Source: Chryseobacterium sp. E1
Lineage (GTDB): Bacteria > Bacteroidota > Bacteroidia > Flavobacteriales > Weeksellaceae
Assembly: GCA_019203745.1 (NCBI GenBank)
Contig: CP078104.1
Coordinates: 1,896,501-1,960,500, forward strand
Direction: 5' to 3'
Length of the DNA stretch: 64,000 bases
Shown: in pieces, positions 9,329 to 19,643 of the stretch
How the letters are laid out: each line of letters opens with the position of its first letter
Numbering within the stretch: position 1 is the first letter of the stretch
Notes under the pieces: generated by a model
Database searches by the model: none
What the model saw: the letters and a program-made list of their open reading frames with translations, nothing else
What the model was told of the DNA's origin: nothing
Position numbers and translations under genes: made by a program

Positions 9329-10853
9329 ATGAAGAGTACTTTAAAAAAACTATTACCATTTGCAGTAGTTGGAGTTGTCTCAGGAGCTACTACCGTTGGA
9401 GCTATACAATATTTCGGACACGGCTCCAATAATGGAGATCAGTCTTATTTCACAACATCAGCACCTACAGCATCATTTGTAGGAATGAATACAGGAGCGG
9501 TAGGCGATGATTTTGTAAAGGCAGCCAAAACGACCGTTCCGGCTGTAGTGACCATCAAAAATTACCAAAGCAGAACATCCAGCAGAGCTTCAGAGCAGGA
9601 TCTGTTTGACTTTTTCTTCGGAGATCCTTTCGGAGGAAGAGGCCAGCAGAGACAAAAGCAGCAACAGGCTCCGGATAATATGCCTTCAGGAATGGGTTCA
9701 GGGTAATTATCTCTCCGGATGGTTATATTATCTCCAACAATCACGTTGTGGCAGGTGCCAATAAGCTTGAGGTTGTATTGAGCAACAAAAATCATATATC
9801 GCTACTTTGGTGGGAACCGATCCTAACACGGATATTTCTTTACTGAAAATTGAGGAAAAAGGTCTTCCTTACCTGAATTTTGCGAACTCAGACAATATTG
9901 AAGTTGGGCAATGGGTACTGGCGGTAGGAAACCCGCTTGGGCTTAATTCTACCGTAACGGCAGGTATTGTGTCTGCAAAAGGAAGAGGAATCGGCATTCT
10001 GGGAAGTCAGGGTAAAGCAGCCAATCCTATTGAAAGCTTTATTCAGACTGATGCTGCGATCAACCCGGGTAACTCTGGAGGAGCATTGGTAAATACAAAC
10101 GGTGATCTTATCGGGATCAACTCTGCCATTCAGTCTACTACAGGATACTATCAGGGATATGGGTTTGCTGTTCCGGCTAACCTGGCAAGAAAAATTGTTG
10201 AAGACATCAAGAAATTCGGAATTGTACAGCGAGGTTTCTTAGGTGTTCAGTCATTAGACCTTTCAATGATCAGTTGGTAGCAGGATACAACAGACAGTTT
10301 AAAACCAACCTTAAAGTAGGTTCCGGAATCTATATTACAGGATTCGGTGAGAAAAGTGGTGCTGAAGATGCAGGTCTGAAAAAGGAGACATCATCACCAA
10401 AGTTGACAATTATGCAGTGACTGATTTCGCTGATCTGTCTATGTCTATCGGAAGCAAACGTCCCGGAGACAAAGTTGCTGTAACTTATTTAAGAGACGGC
10501 AAAGAAAATACAACTACCGTAACGCTGAAAGACCAGAAAGGAGGAACTTCTACAAAAACCAAAGCTGATCTTACCGTAACTGAAAAGATCGGATCGGAAT
10601 TTGAGCCTCTTACCGAGCGATTCAAAACAGAATACGGACTGAACAGCGGTGTAGTTGCCAAAAATGTTTCTGAGGGCAGCGAAATGGCTAAAATCGGAAT
10701 TGTAGACAACTATATCATTATTGAAATTAACGGAAAACCGGTCAACTCACAGAAAGATGTAGAAAAGATCCTGGATAAGTATCAGGAAATGTACAGGTGA
10801 AATTTGTAGATGACTACGGAAGAATTTATACAAAAGGATTTAAGATGCCTTAA
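9329..10853 (+). CDS. HtrA/DegP/DegQ-family periplasmic serine protease (frame breaks)
   Basis: A trypsin-like protease-chaperone with two PDZ domains for envelope protein quality control. The signal segment [15 protein letters not shown] is at residues 5-20. The catalytic triad is visible: His in [11 protein letters not shown], Asp in [11 protein letters not shown], and Ser in [11 protein letters not shown]. The first PDZ domain begins near [11 protein letters not shown] and the second near [19 protein letters not shown] Gln-rich loop between residues 100 and 125 precedes the active-site His. Breaks near 9703, 9795, 10272, 10380 and 10793 split one reading frame of about 508 codons, ending [11 protein letters not shown] at 10853. 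A strong terminator follows. Confidence 0.9.
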
Positions 10854-10888
10854 TCAGGAGCTGAACAACAGTTGGCCTGTCAATAAAA

Positions 10889-10919
10889 AAACGCTGCAGA
10901 TATCTGCAGCGTTTTTTTA
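10889..10919. terminator. Intrinsic terminator after the HtrA gene
   Basis: A 10-bp stem AACGCTGCAG / CTGCAGCGTT with a 4-base loop, preceded by A7 and followed by T7. It can act in both directions: for the protease (+) and for the minus-strand gene ending at 10926. Confidence 0.9.
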
Positions 10920-10925
10920 TTCTTT

Positions 10926-11381
10926 TTATTTAGGTCTGTTCATTTTTTCAGCGATCATTTTCTTCTTGTTTCTTTCGTAGATCACTTCTACGATCTTACC
11001 TCCGATCCACGAAAACGGGAAGAAAGTAAGGAAGATGGAAATCTTATAAAATGTAGGATGATAAGGAAAAATAATAACATCCAACATCGCAATGAAAAGC
11101 ATGATAAAGCCAATCAGAATAGCATAGGCTACTTTGGCATATTTAACGATAATGGCTGTTGCCACCCCTCCTATTGTTGTTCCCAATCCGGAAATAAACA
11201 ACAGGAAACCGAAAAATGCCTTATCATCTTTCATACTGAAAAGAAACCTTTGCCAATGCTCAAAAGGAGCAAAAGCTTCAAAAGTTACCCATTGCGGAAA
11301 AGCCCTTATACCAAGAGTAATGATAAGCCCGGCTATCCCAAGGCCTACAAGCACCGCAACTGTATTTCTTATAAAATTCAT
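10926..11381 (-). CDS. Four-helix membrane protein, unknown function
   Basis: An intact 151-residue protein with four hydrophobic helices (around residues 5-24, 55-77, 84-103 and 108-127) and a basic tail (RNKKKMIAEKMNRPK). The N-terminus MNFIRNTVAVLVGLGIAG resembles small conserved flavobacterial membrane proteins. I see no active-site motif. Its ATG shares a base with the ridA stop codon region (both meet at 11381), so it is probably translated from the ridA transcript. Confidence 0.7.
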   Translation of the reverse strand: MNFIRNTVAVLVGLGIAGLIITLGIRAFPQWVTFEAFAPFEHWQRFLFSMKDDKAFFGFLLFISGLGTTIGGVATAIIVKYAKVAYAILIGFIMLFIAMLDVIIFPYHPTFYKISIFLTFFPFSWIGGKIVEVIYERNKKKMIAEKMNRPK

Positions 11382-11761
11382 TAATCCTGATGTGCGATCA
11401 TAGAGATTTCGATATCCACATTTTTAGGTAAGCAAGACACCTGTACCGTTTCACGTGCAGGATAGCTTTCCGCATCTAAATAAGACGCATAAATATCATT
11501 CATTACAGCAAAATCATCCATACTTTTAAGAAAGATCGTAGCCTTTACAACGTTTTTAAAAGTCATTCCGGCTTCTGTAAGAATTGCTTCAAGGTTTTTC
11601 ATTACCTGGTGTGTTTCTTTTTCAATTCCTTCTACCAGTTTACCAGTTGCAGGATCTACAGGAATCTGTCCGGAGATATACAATACTCCGTTTGCCATAT
11701 TAGCTTGTGAATAAGGCCCGATTGCTGCAGGAGCGTTCACTGTGTTGATTACTTGTTTCAT
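11381..11761 (-). CDS. ridA: RidA, enamine/imine deaminase
   Basis: An intact 126-residue member of the RidA/YjgF/Rid family. These proteins hydrolyse reactive 2-aminoacrylate and related imines produced by PLP enzymes. Diagnostic stretches are APAAIGPYSQANMANGVLYI, SGQIPVDPATGKLV, and YPARETVQVSCLPKNVDIEI. The arginine in PARETVQV is the substrate carboxylate-binding residue of the family. It forms a two-gene unit with the downstream membrane protein and has a clear promoter at 11842-11872. Confidence 0.95.
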   Translation of the reverse strand: MKQVINTVNAPAAIGPYSQANMANGVLYISGQIPVDPATGKLVEGIEKETHQVMKNLEAILTEAGMTFKNVVKATIFLKSMDDFAVMNDIYASYLDAESYPARETVQVSCLPKNVDIEISMIAHQD

Positions 11762-11841
11762 AGCGGATATTTATTTTTTTGATCTTATACAATCACCATC
11801 TACTTTCTAAACGGTAATTTAGTTAGAATTTATTTTGGTTG

Positions 11842-11872
11842 CAAATATAAAATTTATATTCTCAAATGCCAA
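11842..11872 (-). promoter_or_regulatory. Promoter of ridA
   Basis: On the minus strand TTG (11870-11872) is followed after 20 bases by TATATTTG (11842-11849), a full Bacteroidetes-type promoter. The leader to the ridA ATG is about 75 bases. Confidence 0.6.
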
Positions 11873-11879
11873 TCTGATA

Positions 11880-14460
11880 TTAGAAAGGTGCATTCGGCTG
11901 TGTAAAGCTTCTGTCTTTGTATTTCAATGCATCACTTAAGATATTGGCTTTGATCCCGATAAAGAAGTCATATACCTTATACTGCCCGAAGGGAACCCAG
12001 TTGAAATTGATGGTAAAACTTCGCTGATCTCTTGCAAAACCGATTCTTGTATAAGCCAGCTGCTTGGTGACAAGGTCATAGTGTGTACTTCCATTGATAT
12101 TCCAGAAAGGGGTAAGCTTGATACTTCCGTCAAGACCTACTGATGCAATTTTATTTCCAAATCTGTTCAGTCCTTTTGAGTAGGCATAATTGGCATTAAT
12201 ATTCAAAGTCCAGGCCTGATCAAAATGGGCATAATTATCATCGTCGAAATAATAGTTCTCATTCCGGACTTCTCCTTTTTGGAATACTTTTTAGCATATT
12301 CTGTTTTCTCGCCAAAAATTTCGCTGCTCAGAGGATAAGACATCTGTACGTTGAATCCCTGTACGCTGAAAGCTCCGAATTTTTCTGTTCTGATTCCTGT
12401 GTCCTGTCCCGGAATAAATTCAATTTTATAAGGATCAAGAGAAAGACTGGTATTGACCGTCAATTTACCGTTAAGGAATGAGGATTGCCCGTTGATGGTA
12501 ATAATAGACCATGGGTGATCTTTAGCTGCAAAGTTATAGTTCCCTGAAAGGTTTAAAGATTCGAAGATTTTAACCTTTTTACGCCCGTAGAATCACTTTT
12601 AGATCTAACCTTCATTTCTACGTTGTTTCCGATATTGAAACCTAAAGCTCCTACCATTCCGCTTTGTGGGCTTCCTACAATTCCTTTTTCAAAAATGGAG
12701 TAAGGAGTAAGAGCTCCGTTCGCATTATAATAGTTTTTATAATATCCGAAATTAGGACTGGAGAAATCCGGAGAATAGGTAAACCCAATACTTGGAGTCA
12801 CCATATGTCTGATTGCTTCAATAGCAGATCCTTTTTTAAAATCCATCTGTCCGTAAAGGGTAGTCTGGATACTTGCCGTAGTAGAGAATGTAGAATATCC
12901 GGCAAACTTTTTATTGATTTCGTCTACTGTAACTGCTTTTACAGGATCATAATATCTGTTCAGCGTTTTGGTAGTAAGTGCATTGTCGATATTGGCACTT
13001 AAACTGAAAGTGAAATATTTCGCCAATGTGGTATTGGTTGCAATGGCTATATTATTTTTAAGGCCGGTCTGCATTTTATCCCACATTTCTTTTTTAAACA
13101 GCTCATTTTCCTGAGTATTGACAAAATTGGTCAGGTTGAACCCTGTATTCACGGTAATATTTTCAAGAAGTCCTGATCTCACCCCTGTTTTTGATTTGAA
13201 CAGGTAAAACTGATTCACGGCTACGTTCATCTGCGGAAGACGAAGGTCTGCCAATCCGGTGGCAAAGTTCTGAGAATAAGAGGCTGTTCCGGTGATAGTT
13301 ACCGGAAGTTTCAGGAATCTCTTGGTAAGTGTTACTGTTGAGTTCTGCTGGGTATTCAATACATTCTGATTGAAAATATAATTGTTGTTCAGCGGATTGT
13401 TGTAAAATTTCGTACTTACAATGTCTACGGAAGCACTGAACGTAAGGAATGGATTTGCTTTTGCATCCTGTGAATGCGTCCAGTTGATTCTGTATGTACT
13501 GTTTCTGGTATAATCTTCCAATCCTTTGATTCCTCTCACCATGGTTCCGATATCTGCATTGAAGCTTCCGGAATAGCGGTATTTCTTCTGATAATTCATC
13601 TGTGGACGCAGGTTCCAGCTTCCTTTGGTGTAAATATCAGCCAGGACTTTGAGGTCAAAATGTTCCCCGATCGGCTGATAATATCCAATTCCGTTCAGGA
13701 AGAAACCTACATCTTCCCTTTCCCGAAACTTGGAATAAGGATACCGGCTGCTCTTTTATCTGAAAACGGTAAGATGGCAAATGGAAGATAAAGAGGTGTA
13801 GGCACCTGTTCTATAAACATCTGAATGGGCCCGGTAACGATCTGGGATTTGGTTTTGGTTTTAAGAAGCTTGATGTTGTAAGCTCTCATAAAGTAATCCG
13901 CAGCCGTATCTTTTTCTTGATAAAATAATCGTCTGTAGTATAATCTGCTTTTACCATTGCAAAAACAGAGTCGTTATATTTTTTTGTTTTCTGGGCAATG
14001 ATCACCCCTTCACTTTCTTCAGTTCTTGCATTGAAGGCAATAGCCTGTTTAGTCTTCGTATTATAACTGAATTCGTTGGTTTCGTATTTTTTCCCTGCCT
14101 GGGTTGTAATTACAGGCTCGATGATCTTTCCTAAAGAATCCTGTTTCCCTCTGGCATAGATCAGGTTTTTATTATCATCAATGGAGATATAATCTGCATC
14201 AATCTGCATATCCTGATATTTTACCTGGGCATTTTTATTCAGGAATGTCATCTTTTTAGGGATGTCTCTACGTTGGTCATCCGCTTTTGTACGGAGAACA
14301 TCATCCAGCGTTTCTTTTTTACAACTATGGTATCCTTTTTGGAAATAGTATCATTAACCGCATTTTTAGGCAATTTTTCAGGAGTTTTCTGTGCTAAAAA
14401 ATTGTTAAAAATTAGGATAATTAAAATTTGTAATATATTTTTGAGGACGGTTTTGGCCAA
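11880..14460 (-). CDS. lptD: LptD-like LPS-assembly outer-membrane protein (frame breaks)
   Basis: The protein inserts lipopolysaccharide into the outer leaflet of the outer membrane. It starts with a signal sequence (ILQILIILIFNNFLAQ). The N-terminal OstA/beta-jellyroll domain reads KYQDMQIDADYISIDDNKN and IYARGKQDSLG. The barrel begins with PLYLPFAILPFSDKRAAGIL, where the family has its conserved IPSFG segment. The long C-terminal barrel is rich in alternating aromatic strands (YRYSGSFNADIG, FGQYKVYDFFIGIKA). Breaks near 14275, 13905, 13720, 12575, 12285 and 12215 split one frame of about 860 codons. The gene is divergent from the amidase, 53 bases away. Confidence 0.85.
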
Positions 14461-14513
14461 TTTTATTCTATATAATTAAGGCCCAAAATTAATATAATTT
14501 TTATAACTGTAAG

Positions 14514-15798
14514 ATGCACAAACAAAATTTTAAAATAATTTTATCATTTCTCCTTATCCTTATCGGCAACTTTATTTTCTCTCAGAAGAAGTTTACCCTT
14601 GTTTTGGATGCAGGACACGGAGGAAGTGATCACGGGGCCAACAGGACCTATTCAGACATAGGAAGAATAGCAGAAAAAGATATTACGCTTGCCATTACCT
14701 TAAAGGTGGGAGCTATGCTGGAAAAAAACAGAGATTTTAAGGTGATATACACCCGTAAAATTGATGAATACCCTTCTCTGTCTGACAGAACCAACCTGGC
14801 CAACAGAAGTAAAGCAGACCTGTTCATCTCTATTCACTGTAATTCTTCAGCAAGACCTACAGCCTACGGAACGGAAACTTATGTACAGGGGCCTAACCAG
14901 AATAATGAGAACCTTGAGGTGGCCAAAAGAGAAAATGACGTGATCTTTCTGGATGAAAAGATAAGCAGATCTTCGGATCTTATAATCCGGACTCCCGGAA
15001 TCTTTAATTGCACTGAAACTTCAGCAGAGCAAATACCTGGAATCAAGTCTTCTTTTGGGAGGATTGGTTGAGGATAACTTCGTAAATAAAGATAAAAGAT
15101 TCTCCAGAGGAGTTTTCCAGAAGAACCTTCACGTTCTCCGTATGAATGCCATGCCTTCTGTGCTTATAGAAACCGGATTTATCAACCACCCGGAAGAAAG
15201 CCACTATATTGCTTCGGAAAAAGGACAGAACGAAATTGCAGAGAGTATCTACAATGCCATTATTGATTATAAGAAAGCCATTGACAGAAAAACCGGAGGA
15301 TCTATTGCCATCAAAAAGCAGGAACCTGAAAAACCGGCAGAAGTTCCGCTGAAAAATGATTTCAGAATCCTACTGATGAGCTCTCCTACGAAATACAACG
15401 AAAATGATCCTGCCCTTAAAGGATTGAGCTATATTCTGACCATTAAAGAAAACGGACAGTACAAATATTACTATGCAGTCACCAATATGGCTTCTGTAAA
15501 AGACATCAATCTTAAAACAGCCAAAGATGCCGGATTCAGAAATGCCTTTGCCGTAGGTTTCATGCCTAACCAGCGAATCAGCATGGGATATTATACCATA
15601 GAAGTTTATGCAGGCGATAAACTGAACGGAAATTCTTACATCGTTCAGAATCTGAAAGATGTGGAAAGAAATAAAGACAACGGAGTATTTTACTATACCT
15701 ATGGAAAAGTATATACTTTGGAGGATGCTGTAAAACTTCAAAAAGAACTTGAGGCTAAAGGCATCAAAAACACCGTAATACAGAAAATATATAAATAA
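14514..15798 (+). CDS. N-acetylmuramoyl-L-alanine amidase with C-terminal SPOR-like domain (frame break)
   Basis: A zinc amidase of the Amidase_3 (AmiC-like) family that cuts the bond between muramic acid and the stem peptide. The signal peptide IILSFLLILIGNFIFSQ is followed by the catalytic domain. The zinc ligands appear in VLDAGHGGSDHG (His), RIAEKDITLAI (Glu) and LFISIHCNSSA (His). The catalytic Glu lies in PSVLIETGFINHPEE. A linker leads to a C-terminal repeat domain of the SPOR type (YTLEDAVKLQKELEAKGI), which would bind denuded septal glycan. A one-base break near 15045 separates the two halves; merged length is about 428 codons. It is divergent from the LptD-like gene. Confidence 0.88.
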
Positions 15799-15812
15799 TT
15801 TAAAAAAATAAT

Positions 15813-15843
15813 TTTGAAGTTTAAAAGTTAATTTTTACTTTTG
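15813..15843 (+). promoter_or_regulatory. Promoter of the first tRNA-Glu
   Basis: TTTG at 15813-15816, a 19-base spacer, then TACTTTTG at 15836-15843. This is a near-perfect Bacteroidetes promoter ending 14 bases before the tRNA, matching transcription start just upstream of the mature 5' end. Confidence 0.75.
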
Positions 15844-15857
15844 CAACCTCAAAATTT

Positions 15858-15932
15858 GGCCTATTCGTCTAGTGGTCAGGACTCAAGATTTTCATTCTTG
15901 CAACAGGGGTTCGATTCCCCTATAGGCTACCA
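15858..15932 (+). tRNA. tRNA-Glu (UUC), CCA encoded
   Basis: Seventy-two bases plus an encoded CCA. The acceptor stem is GGCCTAT/ATAGGCT with a G-U first pair. The anticodon stem-loop is CAAGA-TTTTCAT-TCTTG with anticodon TTC. The T arm is AGGGG-TTCGATT-CCCCT. It differs from the three downstream copies in the acceptor, D and anticodon stems. Confidence 0.95.
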
Positions 15933-15934
15933 AA
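15920..15934 (+). repeat. tRNA 3' end, left copy of an att-like direct repeat
   Basis: CTATAGGCTACCAAA at the tRNA-Glu 3' end matches CTACAGGCTACCAAA at 19231-19245 at 14 of 15 positions. The two flank the toxin-immunity block. Integration at tRNA 3' ends is a common mechanism, but no integrase is present between the copies. Confidence 0.4.
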
Positions 15935-15945
15935 CTACATCATTC

Positions 15946-15980
15946 AATCCCTGATCAATACAAGGTTCAGGGATTTTTTT
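15946..15980 (+). terminator. Intrinsic terminator after tRNA-Glu
   Basis: Stem AATCCCTGA / TCAGGGATT with a 12-base loop, followed directly by T5-7. Confidence 0.8.
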
Positions 15981-16205
15981 ATCCCAAAAGTCAACGAAAT
16001 TTCCACGAAAATTTAAAAGAACTCTCATACACGCTTTGTAAGGCGAATTTCGAAAATCTTTTTTGTTCGTTAAAATTTTTCTTTCCTTTTGTTATTTTTT
16101 TGTTTCTTGAAGTTGGTTCGGAAATATTTTCTTGCTCTCAGAGTTGAAAGCTCCTTGAATTTGCATCTTTTGTTTGAAGAGGAGGTTTTGATTAAGAAAA
16201 ACAAA
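15981..16205. other. Non-coding spacer
   Basis: Between the tRNA terminator and the terminator of the immunity gene I find no convincing gene. A 66-codon frame at 16089 has no recognisable features. The composition is T-rich on the plus strand. Confidence 0.4.
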
Positions 16206-16235
16206 AACAGGCTCAAAACGAGCCTGTTCTTTTCA
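16206..16235 (-). terminator. Terminator of the toxin-immunity transcript
   Basis: A 9-bp stem AACAGGCTC / GAGCCTGTT with a 5-base loop. On the minus strand it is followed by a run of T (TTTTTGTTTTT). It lies 17 bases past the end of the immunity gene. Confidence 0.75.
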
Positions 16236-16251
16236 GTCTCTTTTTGTGAAA

Positions 16252-16539
16252 TTATTTTTCAATATCCAAATATCCATGAGGAGTTATGATATATAACAAT
16301 TCCCCTGTTTTTGCATGAATTAAAATTCCCATACTTCTTTCTTCAATTCCCCAAATTTCACCATAGGAAATTGCATAATAATCTATCTTTTCCCCTTTGT
16401 ATTTTCCATAAGAAATTGGATAAGTCATTTCTTCTTTTGAAGTAAGTGCAATTTTATCAATGCCATCAATACTTGAGTAATTAATATTTTTATCTAAATA
16501 ACTTTTAATTTTATTATAAGCTTCTTCTTTAGTAATCAT
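16252..16539 (-). CDS. Probable immunity protein for the adjacent zincin toxin
   Basis: A small intact acidic protein of 95 residues, MITKEEAYNKIKSYLDKNIN onward, with a beta-rich C-terminal half (RSMGILIHAKTGELLYIITP). The opening pattern (EEA..KI..YL) and the length resemble small immunity proteins of polymorphic toxin systems such as the Imm35/YrhB-like group, but I cannot assign the family with confidence. It starts 2 bases after the toxin gene stop, the usual toxin-then-immunity order, and the pair shares one terminator. By analogy it would neutralise the metallopeptidase toxin in the producing cell. It has no signal peptide, so it is expected in the cytoplasm. Confidence 0.55.
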   Translation of the reverse strand: MITKEEAYNKIKSYLDKNINYSSIDGIDKIALTSKEEMTYPISYGKYKGEKIDYYAISYGEIWGIEERSMGILIHAKTGELLYIITPHGYLDIEK

Positions 16540-16541
16540 AA

Positions 16542-18775
16542 TTATTTAATTTTTAAAATTTCACTTGCTTTAATTTCTTTTCTGACCTCTGGTATTTTAT
16601 TGATGTCAAAATCAACTGATACAGGACCTTTTCCAAATCTTGCCCTTACACCAAGACTTGGGTTGGGATTATTAATATAGTCAAAAGCATGAACTATTTC
16701 ACTTTTTGTTAGATAATCCTTATTCTTCATTAGCATATCAAAAACCCATTGTTCTTTTTCAAGTTCTCCCAAAGTTCCACGCCCTCCCAAAGATAAATAT
16801 TTTCCGAGTCCTAATACTTGAGAGTGTCTATAATGCATAAATTCGTGAAAAAACTCATAAATTGTTGCTTCTTCTCTCAATACAATTTTCATTTTTGTTC
16901 CATCAGTAATAAAAATTGCAGCAGCCCTCTCAGGCATCATTGCAGGAACTCCTTCTCTAACAAAGAATCCTTCTATTGGTAATGAGCCCTCTAAGGGATG
17001 TAATTCTAATTCCACCTTTAGTTTTTTAAGCTCCTTTATTAAATACTCAACATCCACTTTCTTCAGTCTTTGTCCAAGTCTTCTACTCTTCTTCCAGATA
17101 CACCCACTTCATCCCATTGAGCCAAAAGTTCCTCTTGTGATGGGACACCATCAATAAATTCATAGAATTTTTACGAAAGTACTTTAAAAGATTTCCCTTT
17201 TTACAGCTTCAACAAGTTCTAAAAATTCCTTTTCTAACCATTTGTACAGATCTTGTGCAGAATTGGCAATTTTATTTCCTATGCCTTTTCCAAAATTAAG
17301 AGCTTTTGCTCCTGCCTGCTCTGCTTTAGCTGTAATCCTGCTGATTTTTACTGATACTTCTGCTACCAATGAACTTCCACCTTTAAAGTAAGCAATAATA
17401 GCATCTAAAATCAATTCAAAGGCAACTCCACCTATAAATTAAGCCCAAAAATATTCATTAAGGTCTTGTATTTGAATGAATTTTTTCCGTAGAAAATCAA
17501 AAAATTGAGATATTTCCTTCCATATCTTTCCATTACTAAAAAGACCTTTGATACCTTCTAAAAGTTCTTTAGATTTCTCAGCAAATAAATCTACAAAATC
17601 TTCTATGAATTCTAATTTCTCTTGATGTTTTGCCAACTCTAACGGACTCATTTTTTCCATCTCCAAAAACGGAATTTTTTCCGTAACCATTGCTAACAGC
17701 ATAATAACGGTTTGTGCTAAAGAAATTAAGCCGTTGAGAAGACCGCATAAAAAAGCGTTAATTTTTGCAACTTCTCGATCGACTTTCTCCACGATAACAG
17801 CACCAATACCTGAAAAAACCTCCAATATTTCATTAAAAAAACTTTGAGCTTGTTATAGACGTTTTTTATACTTTCAGGGATATTATTTTCAATGAAATTT
17901 TTAAATAGAAAACAACAGCTAAGAAAATATCATCCGTAATAGTAGGTGTTGCCTTTACTACGGTTATGACTATTGCCAAAGAAACCTCTTCAAAATAGTT
18001 GGCAAACTCTTTAAACCTGCTAAATCCTGCTGCTGCGATTTCAGAAGCGTTTTGCATGGTTTTATATTCTTGGGAAGCAATGGGAACAGGAATAATCGGC
18101 TTATATTTCACTTCCTGTTTTGAAAAACCACTTGTTCCTATTTTGTTTTGATAGGTGCTGTACATCGGGTTTACATAATATTTGATGTAATCGTAATTTT
18201 CCTCTGTAAACTTCCATTTATCAATTGTTTCTATGCCTCCTCTCATCCAGTCTGCCAACTGATTGTTTAATAAGAATACCTTTTTATAGACTTCATTTAG
18301 TTTACTTTGTTCAGCAATTTCCAGATAGATTGCACCCTTTAAAAGAGTTTCGTTTATCTTTGTATCATCCGCAAGCTCTCTAATAAGATTGTCAAACCCA
18401 TTTACTGTTATTGATTCTGTTGGAATTACATAAGTGGTATTTTGATTATTATTATAAATTCTGTTAAAGAAGTCTTTGGCATATTTTCCCATTTTTACCC
18501 GACAGGCAGTACCAAAAAAATTGCTTTTTCAGGGTTGTCTTCTTCATAGAGTACTTTAAATTGTTTCTCTTCTACCCCTTCTTTTTGTATCTATCAAACA
18601 CTTCAACACCACTCTTACATAGTATAAAAGTATATTTTATGCGATCTGTTTCTTTAGTTTCGGGGATTTTATCAAAATCTTCGGGAGGAACAATGAATGT
18701 TTCAAAAAATACACTGTTTTTTCCGTAAGGACTGTCCAGATTTCTACTCAGGACATACTCTAATCTTTGTATCAT
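16542..18775 (-). CDS. Polymorphic-toxin-like protein with C-terminal Tox-MPTase4-type zincin domain (many frame breaks)
   Basis: Five consecutive minus-strand frames join into one protein of about 745 residues. It starts MIQRLEYVLSRNLDSPYGKN at 18775. Junctions read through when one base is restored: near 18498 LPVGVKMGKYAKDFF, and near 17062 RVEDLDKRLKKVDVEYLIK. The N-terminal 450 residues match no family I know. The middle is helical and amphipathic (AEQAGAKALNFGKGIGNKI). The last 170 residues match metallopeptidase toxin 4: an AAAIFITDGTKMKIVLREEA strand, the HExxH zinc motif HEFMH (16833-16847) within EFFHEFMHYRHSQVLG, then LEKEQWVFDMLMKNKDYL. No signal peptide is visible. The immunity candidate follows after 2 bases. 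Confidence 0.65.
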
Positions 18776-19254
18776 ATCATTTGAATTTATTATGAGCCAA
18801 ATGTAGATACAGGTAGCGACAGAACGTGACGTTTACAATTTAATTTGTTTCAATTTGGTTTTTCCCAACTTCAAACCGATCAACCTGATTGATTTATCTA
18901 AATAATCAGAATCTAGTTATTTTTTTTGGGAACAGGAAATTAGAGGATAATTGCCAGCACTAAAATGTATAAAAAAATTAAGACCTCTCAAGGTTCATGA
19001 TGACTCAAAAATGACAAATAGCTATATATTAATTATAGCATCCTGAAAATATGGCAATTACTCCCTATTATGATAAAAATCGACTTATATTTTTATTGTA
19101 AAAATCTATTCCCATTACATTATATATGACAAAAGCATTATATTTGCAAAAAATTTTTAGCCATAATTGGTTACCCGAATATGGCAACACTGATGAAAAA
19201 CATTATTGATAAATCATTGTTTGTAGTTTACTACAGGCTACCAAATTTTATATC
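18776..19254. other. AT-rich non-coding region upstream of the toxin gene
   Basis: About 480 bases without a convincing gene. It should hold the toxin gene promoter (minus) and the promoter of the 106-residue protein (plus). Its right end contains the tRNA-like 15-mer at 19231-19245, the possible border of the accessory block. Confidence 0.4.
19231..19245 (+). repeat. Right copy of the tRNA-Glu 3'-end-like direct repeat
   Basis: CTACAGGCTACCAAA differs at one position from the tRNA-Glu 3' end at 15920-15934, and at one position from the third downstream tRNA-Glu (CTACGGGCTACCAAA at 20261). It is not part of an intact tRNA; the upstream bases do not form a T arm. Confidence 0.4.
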
Positions 19255-19575
19255 ATGCCGGATTTAAAGATACAAGAAGCGAAATTGCTTTTTAAGAAAA
19301 TCCACTCTAACCCAAAAAGTTATGATTTACAAATCAATGAAGACGGGATTACAGGCAGAGATGATAAAATCAGTTTCCGACTTTACAGGACTGGAGAAAG
19401 GGTTGCTTTTGAAGTAACAATTGACGGACTTACTTTCACCAATACCACTGGAGAATGGAACAATGCACTGATCATGCTGGGAAATACGATCAAAAAATTA
19501 GAAAAAGAACAAGAAAATTTAAAAATAGAACAGGCAATAAATAAACTCAGAAAGTACCTATCAGAAGAAAATTAA
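19255..19575 (+). CDS. Hypothetical 106-residue protein
   Basis: An intact small protein (MPDLKIQEAKLLFKKIHSNP) with a beta-strand middle (ISFRLYRTGERVAFEVTIDG) and a charged helical C-terminus (TIKKLEKEQENLKIEQAINK). It has no signal peptide or membrane helix. I recognise no family. It lies immediately after the tRNA-like 15-mer and 68 bases before rpsT, which has its own promoter. Whether it belongs to the accessory block or to the core is unclear. Confidence 0.5.
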   Translation: MPDLKIQEAKLLFKKIHSNPKSYDLQINEDGITGRDDKISFRLYRTGERVAFEVTIDGLTFTNTTGEWNNALIMLGNTIKKLEKEQENLKIEQAINKLRKYLSEEN

Positions 19576-19591
19576 ATTTTTAAAAATAAAT

Positions 19592-19625
19592 TTGGTAGTT
19601 TAAAAAAAAAAAGTTTATAGTTTTG
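19592..19625 (+). promoter_or_regulatory. Promoter of rpsT
   Basis: TTG at 19592-19594, a 23-base spacer containing an A-run, then TAGTTTTG at 19618-19625, matching TAnnTTTG. The ATG of rpsT lies 19 bases further on. Confidence 0.65.
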
Positions 19626-19643
19626 CACTCACATTTGAACGAT

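Noticed and set aside
16089..16289. 66-codon plus-strand frame after the tRNA
   Set aside because: Runs through the terminator hairpin and into the antisense of the immunity gene; no protein-like features.
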